NCBI GenBank assembly: GCA_030770425.1
Contig: JASJFT010000195.1
Location: 1-64,000 of the forward strand
Length of the DNA stretch: 64,000 bases
Reading direction: 5' to 3'
Source of the DNA: Darksidea phi
Taxonomy: Eukaryota > Ascomycota > Dothideomycetes > Pleosporales > Lentitheciaceae
Shown here: piece by piece, positions 46,661 through 59,859 of the stretch
Position numbering within the stretch: position 1 is the first letter of the stretch
How the letters are laid out: the number at the start of each line of letters is the position of its first letter
The notes under the pieces: generated by a model
What the model was told of the DNA's origin: nothing
Databases searched by the model: none
Seen by the model: only the letters and a program-made list of their open reading frames with translations
Made by a program: the position numbers and the translations under genes

Positions 46661-49600
46661 AGTAGTAATAGTTATATAGTTTTATTAATTAAATATTACT
46701 AGAATAAAAGAAAGAAACTAAGAAAACGCTTTGTATTATATTAATAAAGGTAATAGTACGGTAGATATAAGTATATAGATATAAACTACTCTATAAAATC
46801 GGGCTATTTAGGGTCTTTAAAGTAATAATAAGAAAAGTACTTAAAAATAGTCTACTTTCTAAGTAAGTATACTAACTTTATAGCTCGTAGAAGAGTTAAG
46901 AAAGAGATTTATTATAAGTATTATAAGATAGACTATATAAAGAAAGCTTATATAAATTTAAATAGAGTTTAGAGATTTAGATAAAGATAGAGTTTAAGTA
47001 ATAGAGTATTATAGTCGCTATAGGTAATAGTAATAAAAATAATTATAACTATATACCTAGTAGTTAAAGATATCGTAGTTAGTAGAATAATCTTTTTAAT
47101 AGATATAATAGACTATTTATATATTTAGAACTTAAAATAAAGATTTCCTCTATATAAAATTCTTTATTATTATAATTATTAAAAGTATTCCTTAATATCC
47201 TATATAAATTCTAGCTACTATAGCTCTAAGTCTCTACTATCTTTATTTAACCTACTATCTCTACCTATAGACTCTAATAAAGATTTCTTTTTAAAATCTA
47301 TCTTTATTATCTTCGTAATAACGTACTTAGCTATAGTACCGACGAAGGAATCGTTTAAAGTTTCCTAGCTACTTACTTAGCTACGAGGTAAAGTAATAAA
47401 ATAATATATATCTACTTTAACTATATAAGCTCTATAATAATAGTTTTCTTTTCTTACTAGGTATTTATATTTTATATTCGATATCCCTTAAGTAAAGTAT
47501 ATATAGATTAGTATATATCTTACTATTAAGTTATAGTTTATATTTATTACTAAATATAACTTTCTAGTTCGTTATATTAGTATTATTCTATATATAGCTC
47601 TACGCGAGTCTACTTATAGTAGTATATCTTATATTATAAAACTTATAAAAGTTATAGATATAGGTCTACCTAATAAGATATTATACTAGTATCGTCCTAG
47701 GTCTAGTTTTAGTACTTAGTCGTCTCTTATACCTCTTTAGACGGTAGCTAGATAGATATAGTAGCTATTATTAGAGGAGTTACTTAATTTAGTCCGATTA
47801 GTTTAGTAAGAGATAAGAAGAATTATAGTTATAAATAATAAGTTTAAAGCTTAAGTCTTCTTATATAGGGGTTCTTATAATAGTTAGAAATATATATATT
47901 AGACCTATTTATAAATAGTAGTACTTATAGGGTTTAAAAATATATTAAAGATTAACTAATATTAAATAGTAGTATATATTAATATTCCTTATATATAGTA
48001 TTTAGTATTATAAATTTTTCTATATTTAAGAAATAAACCTCTTTACTCCTCTATATTATAAGGCGCCTAGCTCTAAGTCTTATTAAAAATAAGTACTAAA
48101 CTAAAGGAAGAGGCGTTTTAACGCTATCTATAACTCTAACTACTAATTAAAGTAACTTTACTCTTTAAGTCTTATAAGAATATAGAGAAACTAAAGACTT
48201 TTTTCTTAAATAAGTAAACTATAACGCGGACGTTATATTACGAAAGTCTATAGTAAAGTATAAGCTATCTTAGAGATTTAGTATAAAGTAATTATTAATA
48301 GTATATTAACCTTCTTAAAGGTAAAATAATAATATTAAGAGAGATAAAACTTAATATTAGTCGATAATATCTTAAGAAGGTAAAGCTTCTTACTTATTTA
48401 AATATTACTAAACTTAAGAATATCTTTAAGGATAATAGTTCTCTTTACTTCTACTTCGAATACTTATACTTTACTTTTAAGAAAGTTCTTAATATATATC
48501 TCTATCTTGAAGAGTCCTATATTCTAATAATTACGTATTTAGTATATTTATAATTACCCTACTCTCGTATTATTACTAATCTACTTAGATCTTCTTTATA
48601 GTTAAGTATATAGCTATAGCTAGAATTATCTATAATACTATCTTACCTATAACTATTAGAATTTACGGGAAGAGTAGTAGAGTACTTTTATATTAGTTAT
48701 TTATTTTATAATAAGATTCCCTCTAGTTAAATTTAATAGTAGACTTTAATAACTATATTCTTTAGACTATAAATCTAACCCTAAATATTAATCTAGAGCT
48801 ACTAGATTTTACCCTTCTTAAATATATAAAGGGAGCCCTAAATAAATATCTATATAACGCGAAATACGTATAATACTAATAAGAATTAAATAAGATCTTT
48901 AGTTTAAAGAATAGAGTAAGATAGAGTAGTTATAAGCTTCTAGTTAACTTCTTAAATAACCTATTTAATAAGGACTAATTAGTAATTATTAAGCTTAATT
49001 AACTAGTAAGTACTTAAGCCTAGAAACCGAAGATTAAAGCTATATACTAATTTTAAAGTATAGTTATATTACCTAGCTTCGACCCGAGTATAGTATTCTA
49101 ATTCTATTTCTTAAGCTAATACTATTAGAATATTTCGTATACTAGCGCCCTACGGCGAGGGATCCTAAGGGTAGAAAAGAGTAATTTTTATTAGTAGGAT
49201 TATCTTAATTAAAATACTATTCTCTATAGTATCTCGGTACTTAATATACTATAACTAGTATATATATTATATAATATAGGGGTTAAATACTTAGCTTTTT
49301 CTAATCTTAGTATATTCGTATTATCTTATTACCTAAACTTTATAATAAACGAATCTAAGCCTCGTAATATCTAATATAAGCTCTTCTAATAGTCCTTCTT
49401 CTACTTAGTCTACTATTAATATAAGTTTCTTTAACTCTAAAGTAATCTACTTCAAGCCCGGCCTAGAATAGACGAGTCTATTTAATTAGTTCTTTTAACT
49501 ACCTTAAGAATAGGTACGTCTATTTAATAAATCCTTTTAACTACCTCTAGAAGATCTAGAGTAAAAGATTTAATATCTTAAGAGATATATTAGAATAGCT

Positions 49601-52600
49601 AGGCTATAAACTATTCTAACTAATAGTAGTAAAATTAAATACCTTTAACGAGATATTAATACGCTTAAAGTATAGATTTAGAAGATTTATAACTTTATTA
49701 CTCTAAGACCCGTATAACTAAGCTTAGAAAATAGAGATAAAACGGTATTTTAATAACTTAGTAATTATAAGTCTAAGTTCTAATTTTAGATAATAGGGTT
49801 TTATAGGTATATAGAGGGAGATTAAATAAGTATTTAATCTATTATACTATTATTATATCTTCTATCTACCCTCCTATTCGATTTATAAATCTAATTATTT
49901 TATCTTTCTTTAGAAAGCTAATCTATATTAAATTCCTTTATATAAATCTACTTAAATATTATAATAAGCGGTACCTCTTATATAAAACTCTACTTAATAG
50001 ATAATTTTTAGATAATCTTTATTATCTATATAGTAGTATACTTATAAATCTTATCTTACGATACTTTATAGTTAAATAGAATAAAAGAATCTATAGTATA
50101 AAGAATAAGCTTAGACGTCTAGTACGGGTAGAGATTTTATAATCCTACTAGGTAGTATATAGACTTTTTCGTATATTCTATTCTCGATACTATTATTATA
50201 CCTATAGTAGTCTCTATTAAGATAATATACTATTATTTTTAAGTTTCTATAACTATATAGCGGCTTTCCTTAAATAATATTATCTTAATTCCGTTAATAT
50301 AGGAACTTTACCTCGTAGTACTATCTTAATATTACTTCTATAAATCTATAGTAAGGATTATAACTATAGATTAAAGATAACCCTTTTTTTATATTATATA
50401 ACTATACTATTAGCTATTCTATAAGGAATTATTACCCCCTATTAATTAAGCTCGGGGTTAATAGGTACGTTTTAGACTTACTATATAGTATCTTAACCTC
50501 TAGTTAGCTAGTAGGGATAAGAGATTAGATTAGAGGGGTAGAGTAATTTATAAAGGATAATAGCCCGTAGACGTATCTATATCCTAATTTTAGTATCCTA
50601 TATAGTATAAATACCCGGATTAGATTAACTTAAAGAAGAGCTAATATCCTATATAGTATAAAATCCTAATTTAAGTTAACTAGAAGAAGGATTAATATAT
50701 CTAATCTCTATACTTACTATACGGGATCTAAGCCTATAATTAGCTTATATAGAAAAGAAATCGTAATTTAAGATTTAAATAGCTTATAGGGGATAGATAC
50801 CTATTTATAGATTATCTAGAATAGTTTAAAGAATTCTATAAGGTATTAATATCTACGCGTAAGTCTTCTAAAGATAGAATAACTAGTTATTAGAATTATA
50901 GCCCCGTAGGGAATCTAAATCTATATTAAAGTTATTTAAATTTAGGCTAATAATTCCCTATATTTACGGTTCTACGAGGAATCTAAGCCTAGCTTCTTAA
51001 GCTTATAATTAGTAACTAGGAATAAGATTTTCCTATTTTATTAGGAATTTAAGTCTAATTAAGATTAAATTTAGTACTATAACCTTAGGATACTTAGCTT
51101 CTTATATATTTTCTTAATTCTATCTTATACTTTACCGTACGAGATCCTTAAAATAAAGTAAGTATCTTACGCGTTATATACTATATAATATATATATATA
51201 GCTATAAGATATTCTTATATACGCGTTTATAAGTACTACTATAAGTATTATATACCTATCTTTACTAATCGAGCTAATTAAAGATTATTAGGCTAGATAT
51301 AACCTAAAGATTACCTAGTAATAAGATCGATCTTTCGATAGTTAAGGATAATTTAATTCTATTTATAATATTATAACTCTATTTACTACTTTAGTATCTA
51401 AGTAAGAGTAATAGCGTATTTAATATTATTAACTACTAATACTACCTAATTTAACTTCTTTATTAATTACCTAATCTTTATCTCTTTACTTTTAATTTTC
51501 TTCTATAGACGTAAGTAGTAAACCTCCTATTTTATATATATTTATAACGCTCTAGTCTTTTCGTAGTATAGCGCCCCTATAATAGTACCGAGGTATTAAG
51601 CTATCTATTCTTTTATTATAGATTATTATATATATAACTAGAGAGTAACTTATAATTTAATCGATCTTCTCTATATATTAGATTTAGATACTTATAATAG
51701 GGTTTACGTTAATAGGGTTTATATTAATAGAGTTTATATTAATAGGGTTTATATTAATAGGATTTATATTAATAGGGTTTACGTTAGATTTATATTAATA
51801 AGCGAGAATAGTCTTTTATAGTCTTTATCTTATTCTACTAGAAACTATTAATAGTTTCTAAGAGTTAAAAATAAGCTATATAGCTACGCTATAGCCCGTA
51901 AGTAGAATTATATACTAATTATATAAATATCTCTATAAGTACTATAAACGTTTTATTTTAATTACTATACCGTATATAGCCTACTATATTACTAGTTATT
52001 AATAGATTAATAGTTTAATTAATATATAGGTACGTATAAAGCTTATATTATTCCTAATATATACTACTTATAATCTTTTATTACCTATATATAATACTAA
52101 AGAGAGGATAACTCTATCTTATTAGATCGAAAGTTACTATTACTAAATAAAATATTATATCGGCTTAAATAAATAGTCTTTCTTATACCTAGTTCGAATT
52201 ATAGACTTCTATAGACTATCTATTATTTAGATATAATTATTAGGTCTCGGACTTATATATACCTATAATAAGTATATTATTAACTTCTATATACTATTTC
52301 TACTTTATCTACTAATCTATATTAAGCTTATAGATAAGTAAATAGATTCTTTTTTATAGTTACTTAATACTAAAGATATAACCTTAAGAAGAGCTCTTAC
52401 TTTCGTTTAGAAAAAGAAGGAAGATAGTTAAGATTTAATAATAATCTATATTATATAAGGCGACTAGAAACTCCTTAATCTAATATAGCTAATCTACTAG
52501 AAGCTTAGTCTTATAAACTAGAGTATTACTAGGGTAAAATAATACCTTCTATCTCTAGAAGCTAAATAAGAGAGAGGTAGTATACTTAAGTAGTCTACTC

Positions 52601-53155
52601 GTCGTAAGTAAGAAGAAGGTAGTAAATAAAAAGTAAAAGTACTATAATTCTAATTCTATCTACTAGAAAGAGGACTTTATTATAACGACTTAGGCTTTAA
52701 AGTCTATTACTACTATAAGGTCTATTAATAATAATATAGTTACTCCTATTAGCGAGCCGTAGCTTTCTAGTAAAATCTTAATAGTATTAAATAAGAAGTA
52801 TAATTATTATATAGTCCTTATTATTATATAACTAAGCTATTATAAAGGGGTATATCTTAAGAAGACTAAGGTCTAAGCTTCTTAGACGAGAGAGAGAGAG
52901 GTATATAAAATACCTAGACTTTATAATCTATAGCTATTTAAGCTTAATCTAAACTTAAAGGACTTCTCTATTACCCTAAGACTAAGAAAATCTAACGATT
53001 AATACCTAATAGGGTAGACTAGAGCTAATATTCTAATAAAGAAGAGTAAGAAACTATAAGACTTTTTAAAGTAGAAGTATCTCTACTATAATTAAAAGAT
53101 AATATATAATATATATACTTCTTATTTTTAAATATAGAAGTATAAGAATTAGAAG
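46661..53155. other. Unassigned RIP-degraded block with partial frames
   Basis: Short stretches look coding on + (for example about 47,560-47,700, Leu/Val-rich; 49,560-49,830, 'KRFNILRDILEQLGY'; 52,700-53,000), but no continuous gene was resolved. Imperfect repeats occur at 49,472-49,545 (CTATTTAAT-AT-CTTTTAACTACCT twice) and 50,589-50,670 (TATCCTATATAGTATAAA twice). Single surviving CA/TG sites lie at about 46,731, 48,509 and 49,452. No RNA gene or intact transposon end was seen. Confidence 0.35.
51696..51785. repeat. 15-bp minisatellite, six units
   Basis: AATAGGGTTTACGTT / AATAGGGTTTATATT units at 51696, 51711, 51726, 51741, 51756 and 51771, followed by a partial unit. Variants are G/A and C/T. 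In one + frame it would encode N-R-V-Y-V/I repeats. It is not the fungal telomere repeat TTAGGG. Confidence 0.9.
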
Positions 53156-53159
53156 AGTT

Positions 53160-54080
53160 ATAGTAGTTAGTAAATACCCCCTAAGAAAGATCTCGTAGAT
53201 TCGCCGGCGGATAAAAAGAAGAAAGAAGAAGGTAATAACGTCTAATATAATAAAGAGCTAAAAAGGTTAATATAGGAAGAACTAAGAATAAGAGGTAGAA
53301 TATATTAAAAGTTTCTTATTTTATATAATTAAGCGATATTATAAAATATCTAGAATCCTATAAAGAATCTCTTCTATAATTAATATTCGTTTAACCTAAT
53401 AATATATAGAGTAGTATTCGGTTATTAAAAGCTAGAAGATTTTATTAAGGACTAAACTCGTCCTACTACCTAGAGAAAGAATAACTAAGTTTATTATATA
53501 GAGTCTTACTAGATATAATAATAGCTCGACTCGTTCCCGTATAGTAAGAATAGAACTAAGAATATTACTAACTAAGAATAGAATATCTATAATAGCTATA
53601 AGAATATTAATATCTAAACTATCTTTTAGTCTAGGCTAAACGAGCGTATATAAGACCTATTTAGAAAAGATAAAAAATAGTCGTTTATATACTTAGAAGG
53701 CTAGAAGTTAAGTAAGTCTTAAAATTAAAATAAAGCTAATAAGAGAAGTAATTAAGAGAGTATAAATAAGTATAGCCTATATTACTATAAAATTCTAAGC
53801 TAATAGAATATTCTTCCTTTTATAGATTAGTTTTATTATAAAGTAATATAATATAATATCGTATTTTATATATTTTATTATAAAATCTATAATCTACGTC
53901 CTAGCTCCTTAATATAGTAAATTAAGGGTAATATAGTTAAGTCTTAGTTATTATAGGTTATACGACGATTATAGGAATATAGTTACTAAATATTATATAA
54001 GACTAACTCTAGATTTCTAGTTTAGAATAACGTACTTCTAAGTCGTATTTATAGATATATTAGATAGATATTATATAACT
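53160..54080 (+). pseudogene. RIP-degraded frame with Lys/Glu-rich segment, function unknown
   Basis: One + frame can be followed from 'KKDLVDSPADKKKKEEGNN' (about 53,170-53,235) through 'KELKRLI-EELRIRGRIY-KFLILYN', 'QNPIKNLFYN', 'VFGY-KLEDFIKDQTRPTT-RKNN' and 'LNERI-DLFRKDKK'. It then reaches a Tyr-rich part at 53,770-53,900 in which many Tyr may be former Cys/His ('YSLYYYKI'). Stops are all TAA/TAG. A zinc-binding C-terminal domain is possible but I cannot assign a family. Confidence 0.45.
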
Positions 54081-54118
54081 ACTCTTAAAGTATATAAACT
54101 TTATATAAGTATATATAC

Positions 54119-54175
54119 TATAAACTATCTATATACTATAAACTATCTATATACTATAAAACTATCTATATACTA
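54119..54175. repeat. 18-bp tandem repeat, three units
   Basis: TAAACTATCTATATACTA occurs at 54121 and 54139, with a 19-bp variant at 54157. It is a short minisatellite just after the preceding frame. Confidence 0.85.
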
Positions 54176-54199
54176 CTACTTTAGATATATCCTTCTTTT

Positions 54200-56940
54200 T
54201 TCTTTTTTACTCTACTAATTCTTTAAGATTATTAAGATATTAAGAACCTCTCCCCGTAATCCTATACGATCTTTCTTTACCTATATTAATAATATCTTTA
54301 AAAAAAGTATAGAATTATATAAGCTTAATAGCTATATTTAGATTACTATATTTATATAGAAATTTAGTATTACTCTATATATCTTTATTACTAAAGAAGT
54401 CGGTCTTAGCTTTCTAAAGAATAGTATAGAATAGTTTATACGTCTTCTAAATCTAGTCTTTTTAATAAGTAGTTACTAAAAGTATAAAAGAATAATACGT
54501 ATTACCCGACTATTAAGCGCCCTTCTTATTACTTATCCCTAAGAGATAGTATATTAAAGGGTAAGATATAGATTATTATACCTTCTACTCTATCGCCGTA
54601 TAGTATTATTCGCTAGAAGCCTATTAATAAAATAATAAAAGAGCTCTTAGAACTATTTAATATATAGATATTAACTAGCGGGTTATAATATTCTATCTAA
54701 GTTTTAACTAATAGTTCGCCGTATTCTATCCTAATATCGATTATAGAAATACTATATATAATATTTAATCCGGAGTAGTTATATCTAACTCTACTATAAT
54801 AATAATACTTAAGGAGTCTTAGCCCTTATCTAGATAATAGGCTTAGAATACTTCTATCGAAGAGACCGTTAATTAGATAAACTTAGACTAGAATAATTTA
54901 GTTAGGTATATACTTATTTATTTTAGATTTATATAGTAAGAGTCTCTTTTATAAGATATTATATCTATACTTTATTATTAATTCTAAGTACTAAGATAAT
55001 ATAATATAATATTTATAAGTTAAATCCGCTATTTATATTAATCTAAATAATTTTATCTATATTATATTTAGAATCTATAAAATATATCTCTTATTATATA
55101 TACGCTACGTATATTACTATTATAATATTTATTACTACCTTTTCTATCTTCGAGACGACTAGAGGGCTAGATTTATATATAACTTTTACCTACTAAGTAT
55201 TAATATAGTCTATAAGAGATTTTACCTATAGAACTCTAGCCTTAGACTTAGTAGTAAGAAAGCTAAGATTCTTAATATTTATATCTATTTAGCTCATAAC
55301 GTATATAATAAGAAAGACCTTATAATAGATATTACTAAAATCGTAAGAGTATTTATACCGATAGGAAGCTAGTAACTCTTCTATTAGATTCTTCTAATAA
55401 TCTAGATTAAAGAGTACTTCTAGAGATAAAGAGGTACTCTAGTAAATAATAGTTCGACTATTATTTTAGTGTTCTAGAGGAGGATTATACCGTAAGAGAA
55501 TTAAATCCCAATTACTATCTTATATATCTATATAGCTTTCGTCTTAGATCTCTAGATTTTAGTAATAGTTATAATATATCTACTCTTATCTTAGTAAAGT
55601 AGACTAATCTTACTAGAGACTAGTCTAAGATCTCTCTTAGTAATTATAGTATCTATTTAGTAACTTCTCTCGACTAAAGTTATTACTTAGATTATTATTA
55701 GAAGCGTCTATTATATCTATCTTATTAGGTAGTAGAACTAGTATATTATACTATAGGACTTCTTCCTAGCTCTCTAGGATATAAAGACGATATTTTAATC
55801 TAGTATTTTTATATTCTACTACCTAATACTACTTCTTTAAGAATATACGATCTACTTTTAGCTTTCTATTTTCTTATATTAGGCTAGCGACTTTTTTAAT
55901 TAGTTAGTAGATCTAATTAATTTTATTTAATCGTCTTCTTTTATATATATACTCCGGGGAGCTACTACTAAACTTATTCCTCTTTCTTATCTCGATAACT
56001 ATTAATAGACTACTTCCTTAGGCCGGGATAAATAGGATAGTAGGACTAAAATTATTATCCTATAAAGAATTAGTAGAAGCGAATATCTTATATAGGAAAC
56101 GCGTATCTAGAAGTAAAGTAAACCGAAAATATATCTAAAAAGGTCGTATTAAATAAATTAAAGATTAACTACTAGTAAGTATTAATCTTAATAAATAATT
56201 AGAATAAAGAGAAATTACTTATTATCTTCTAGATTTAACTTAAATAGTCGTCTAAATCGTCTCTCTATATTAAACTAGGTAGTACTAGACTTTAATTCCT
56301 CCTCTACTAAGATACTTATATTAGAGCTAGTAAGTATAACTATTTATATTTATATAATATTAAAGTTACTTAAGAGAGGGTTAGTCTTTTTAAAATAATT
56401 AATAGTAAGTTTAGAGCGCGAGTCTTATATAGCTAGCTTCTTAGCTATTAGAGTATAGAATCCGCGATCTAAGATAAACCTAGTAAGATATTACTATAAT
56501 ACTAGATTTAGTTTCTTAACTATAGGTTTATCCTTACTATTTTCTTTTAAGAAAGTAAAGTTTATAAGACTATTAAAGTACTAACTATATAATACCTATA
56601 ATTTAATATAGGCTATTTTAGCGACCTTAATTAACTAGTCTCTTAACTCGATATTATAGCTCTTAGACTTTTATACCTTAATCTTTCTAGATAGAAAAAA
56701 ATATCTAAGTAAGCTTTTCTAAATTATATCTTTTATTTTATTTCTAATTAAGTACTTTAAAATATCGTATAGTAGCTCTAGGTACTTTAGTATCTTAAAG
56801 AACGTTAATAATAAAGAGATTAAGGAAGAGATATTAGTAATATTTACTAGTAATACTTATCTAAGACCTTTATCTATTATAAAAGGAAAAATAATACGAT
56901 TCTATATCTAGGAAGAAATATAATTTTTATCCGAAGTAGA
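54200..56940. other. Unassigned RIP-degraded region
   Basis: No recognisable domain. A few surviving non-RIP sites cluster at 55,295-55,512 (GCTCATAACG, TAGTGTTC, ATCCCAATT). No transposon termini or RNA genes were identified. Confidence 0.35.
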
Positions 56941-56999
56941 ATATTTTAGATAATATCCCTTTAGTTTCTCTATAGTAATATTATCGATAATTAAATATA

Positions 57000-58700
57000 G
57001 TAAGATAGTATCTCCGTATTTAAGAATAATATTCTAAATCCTTTTAATATAATATAGGTAGTAAATTATCTTCTAGTCTTATAGTTAGAGATATATATCT
57101 TAAATAGACTTATATAATACTTATCTTAATATATTTTAGAGCTAGTAGGTAATATAGGGTATTAAGTTAAAATTTTATTTATAGACTAAATATATTTATA
57201 AAAGACTTAAAGGTAGATACTAATAGCCAATCTTTTAAAAGTTAGTAGAGGTCCTTAGATTTAGAATTATTAAAATATACCTACTATTAGTTTTCTAAGA
57301 ACTTATTCTTTAGTCGACGATATAAGAGTATTTTTTAAAAAATCTCTCTATTAGAGGGTCTTTACTTATTTAAATATAATTTAATTATTCTTAAGAGTAT
57401 ATATTTAAATATAGCTACTTAAGTTAAAGGTCTCCTAGAGATAATAGTATACGGATACTTACTACTACTAAATACTTAAATAACCTACTATTAATTATTA
57501 TTATTAAGGAAAACTCTTATAGTCTTAACTTAGTATAGTCTAAATAAATAGTCGATATAAAGATTAAAAAGTAGTAGGTCTTATTCTTCGCGTAAGTAAA
57601 GTAGCCCGTCTCTTAATACTTTTAATAGGATTAACGCGTCGTCTAGAGATATATTATTAATAATAATATTAATAAAATTCTCTTCTTATAGTCTTAAATA
57701 GCTAACTTTTCTAAATATTCCTTAGAGTTATTAAATATTCTTTTAATAGACCTTCTAGTACTTCTACTTAATAAGTAGGTAGTCGAAATTTAAATTATTA
57801 AGCTAAAATCTTATAATCCCTTAAAAGTATATAGTCTTAATCTTTAATAATTTATTATTATCGAATATTATAATATATAACTACTAGGGATATAAATATA
57901 TATATTATAAGATTAATAGATATAATAGATATTATAGTCGTTAGCTAGTAAATCGAATACTACTAAACGGTTATCGGGTTTAGCGAGACCTACGTAGTAA
58001 GTTAGAGGATAGATATTAGGAACTAAAAAGCTAATAGGTCTAAATATAGAAAGTAGTAGAACTAAATCGTATAAAGATAGTAGATAAGTAGACTATATTA
58101 TTATTAGATTATAGATAAGTACTCTTAGATAACCTTCGAGAGTTCTCTAGATAGGGATATTCTAACTTAAAATAACTAAATAATCGATAATTATACTAAT
58201 ACTAAGAATATTAGACCCTTATTTATTATAGTTATAGGACGAAAACTTAAAATAATACTTCTTAAGTAGCTTTTAAAAACTCTATCTATTCTCGTATACT
58301 AGTAGATCTATCTTAGAACTTTATTAAAGTATTAAAGTAGTTATATACCTATTATTATTATAGACTATAGCGTATTCTATAGATATAAAACTATCGATTA
58401 TCCCTCTAGTAACTTAACCTTATAGAATATTCCTATCTAGAAAAATATTATTATTACTCTTACTAGTAAGATCTTCTTACTATTTTCGAGTATTATTATT
58501 TACTTTATATTAGATTTAGGTAGCCTTAAGTCTATAGTAAAGTAGCTTACTTATTAGACTATCTTATCTTTAGCCTCTAATCTACCTATTTTATCCTATA
58601 TCCTTTTAGTAATAGATACGACGTCGGATTCTTTTAATAAGAGTATTATAGCGAGTTAGGTATTATCTTAACTATTAGTTATAATATAGAAACTAAAGTA
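57000..58700 (-). pseudogene. RIP-degraded minus-strand frame, function unknown
   Basis: The minus strand keeps one readable frame in the 58.7-58.1 kb part: 'FYKVKLLEG-SIVLYL', 'YFNKVLR-IY-YTRIDRVFKSYLRSIILSFRPITIINKGLIFLVLV' and 'VRISLSRELSKVI-EYLSII'. Further pieces continue to about 57.0 kb, where the reading is less certain. No motif was recognised. A Met- and Trp-rich ancestral protein is implied by the frequent ATA and TAG codons. Confidence 0.4.
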
Positions 58701-59859
58701 CTATAGTAACTAGATATAAGTATAGGAGGATATTAATTACTATTTCTAAGATATTAGTATTCTTAGCTTAAAGTCCTTAATATCTATTCTAGAGCTTAGA
58801 AGAATATTTAAAAAATAGCTATTAGTACTTTTAGACCTTTCGGTATATAACTATTTTAAAACTATAGTATACTTTAACCTCTTCTATTTTTAAGTACTAT
58901 CTAAGTAGGCTATTAAGTATTTCTCTTAAGAAGTAGAGAGGATCCTCTTTATCTATATATTTAGGCCCCGTAGCTTTTTAATTAAACTTTTTAGCTACTA
59001 TCTTAAAGATTTTCTTAATTAGCTTTCCTTTTAGTCTTAGCTCTAGTATTTATTAATACCTCTAATAGCCTTAGTACTCCTTCTATTAAGCTATTCTCTA
59101 GGTATATATAGTAAGTACCCTATCTTATCTAGATAGCTATTAGACTAATATTATAAACTTTATACTAGAGTTTCTATTCTTTAATATCTTCTCTTCGTTT
59201 TATAAGGTAGTAGTATTAGAGTATACTATAGATAAAGATATCTAATATAAATTTATAATTAATATCCTTATAGAATTTAATTAATTTTATACTAAGTATT
59301 AATTAACTATATTACTAATATCTAAAATATATTAATAAACTTTATAATAGCTTTAATCTTACCTAGTTTACTTTAAGAGTTATATAGTATATTTCTATTA
59401 TTTTATATATATACTAGAAAAAGTTCTAGTTTATAGTTATACTCTTTATAATTCCTATATTAAAATATTTAAATAGTATTTATATTCTAAAAAGAATACT
59501 TTCGAGCTCTTAAAGTATTTACTTTATAGTATAAATTACTCTTCCTTAATCTTCTACTTCGTTCTACTAATAGTCGGTATTCGAGTACTAACTTTAGATA
59601 GAGGTAGAGTTAGAGGGGTTATTCCTCTTAAGTTTCTTAAATATATTAAAAGAATACTACGTAAGCTCTACTACCCTATTTAAGAGTATTTCGATTTTAT
59701 ATATAGTATATTAATAGGTAAATTCTTAATTTTTATACTATTTTATTCTCTAATCTATATTAGGCGGGCTAATTACTATAGGGATATTTCTATTTTAGTA
59801 GAATATCTTAGAGTCTCTCTAGTAATTTAAGAAGGTTACTAGAAGAATATTTATTAAAT

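Noticed and set aside
51696..51785. Interstitial telomere repeat from AATAGGGTTTA
   Set aside because: The unit is 15 bp with a non-telomeric remainder and no TTAGGG tandem array.
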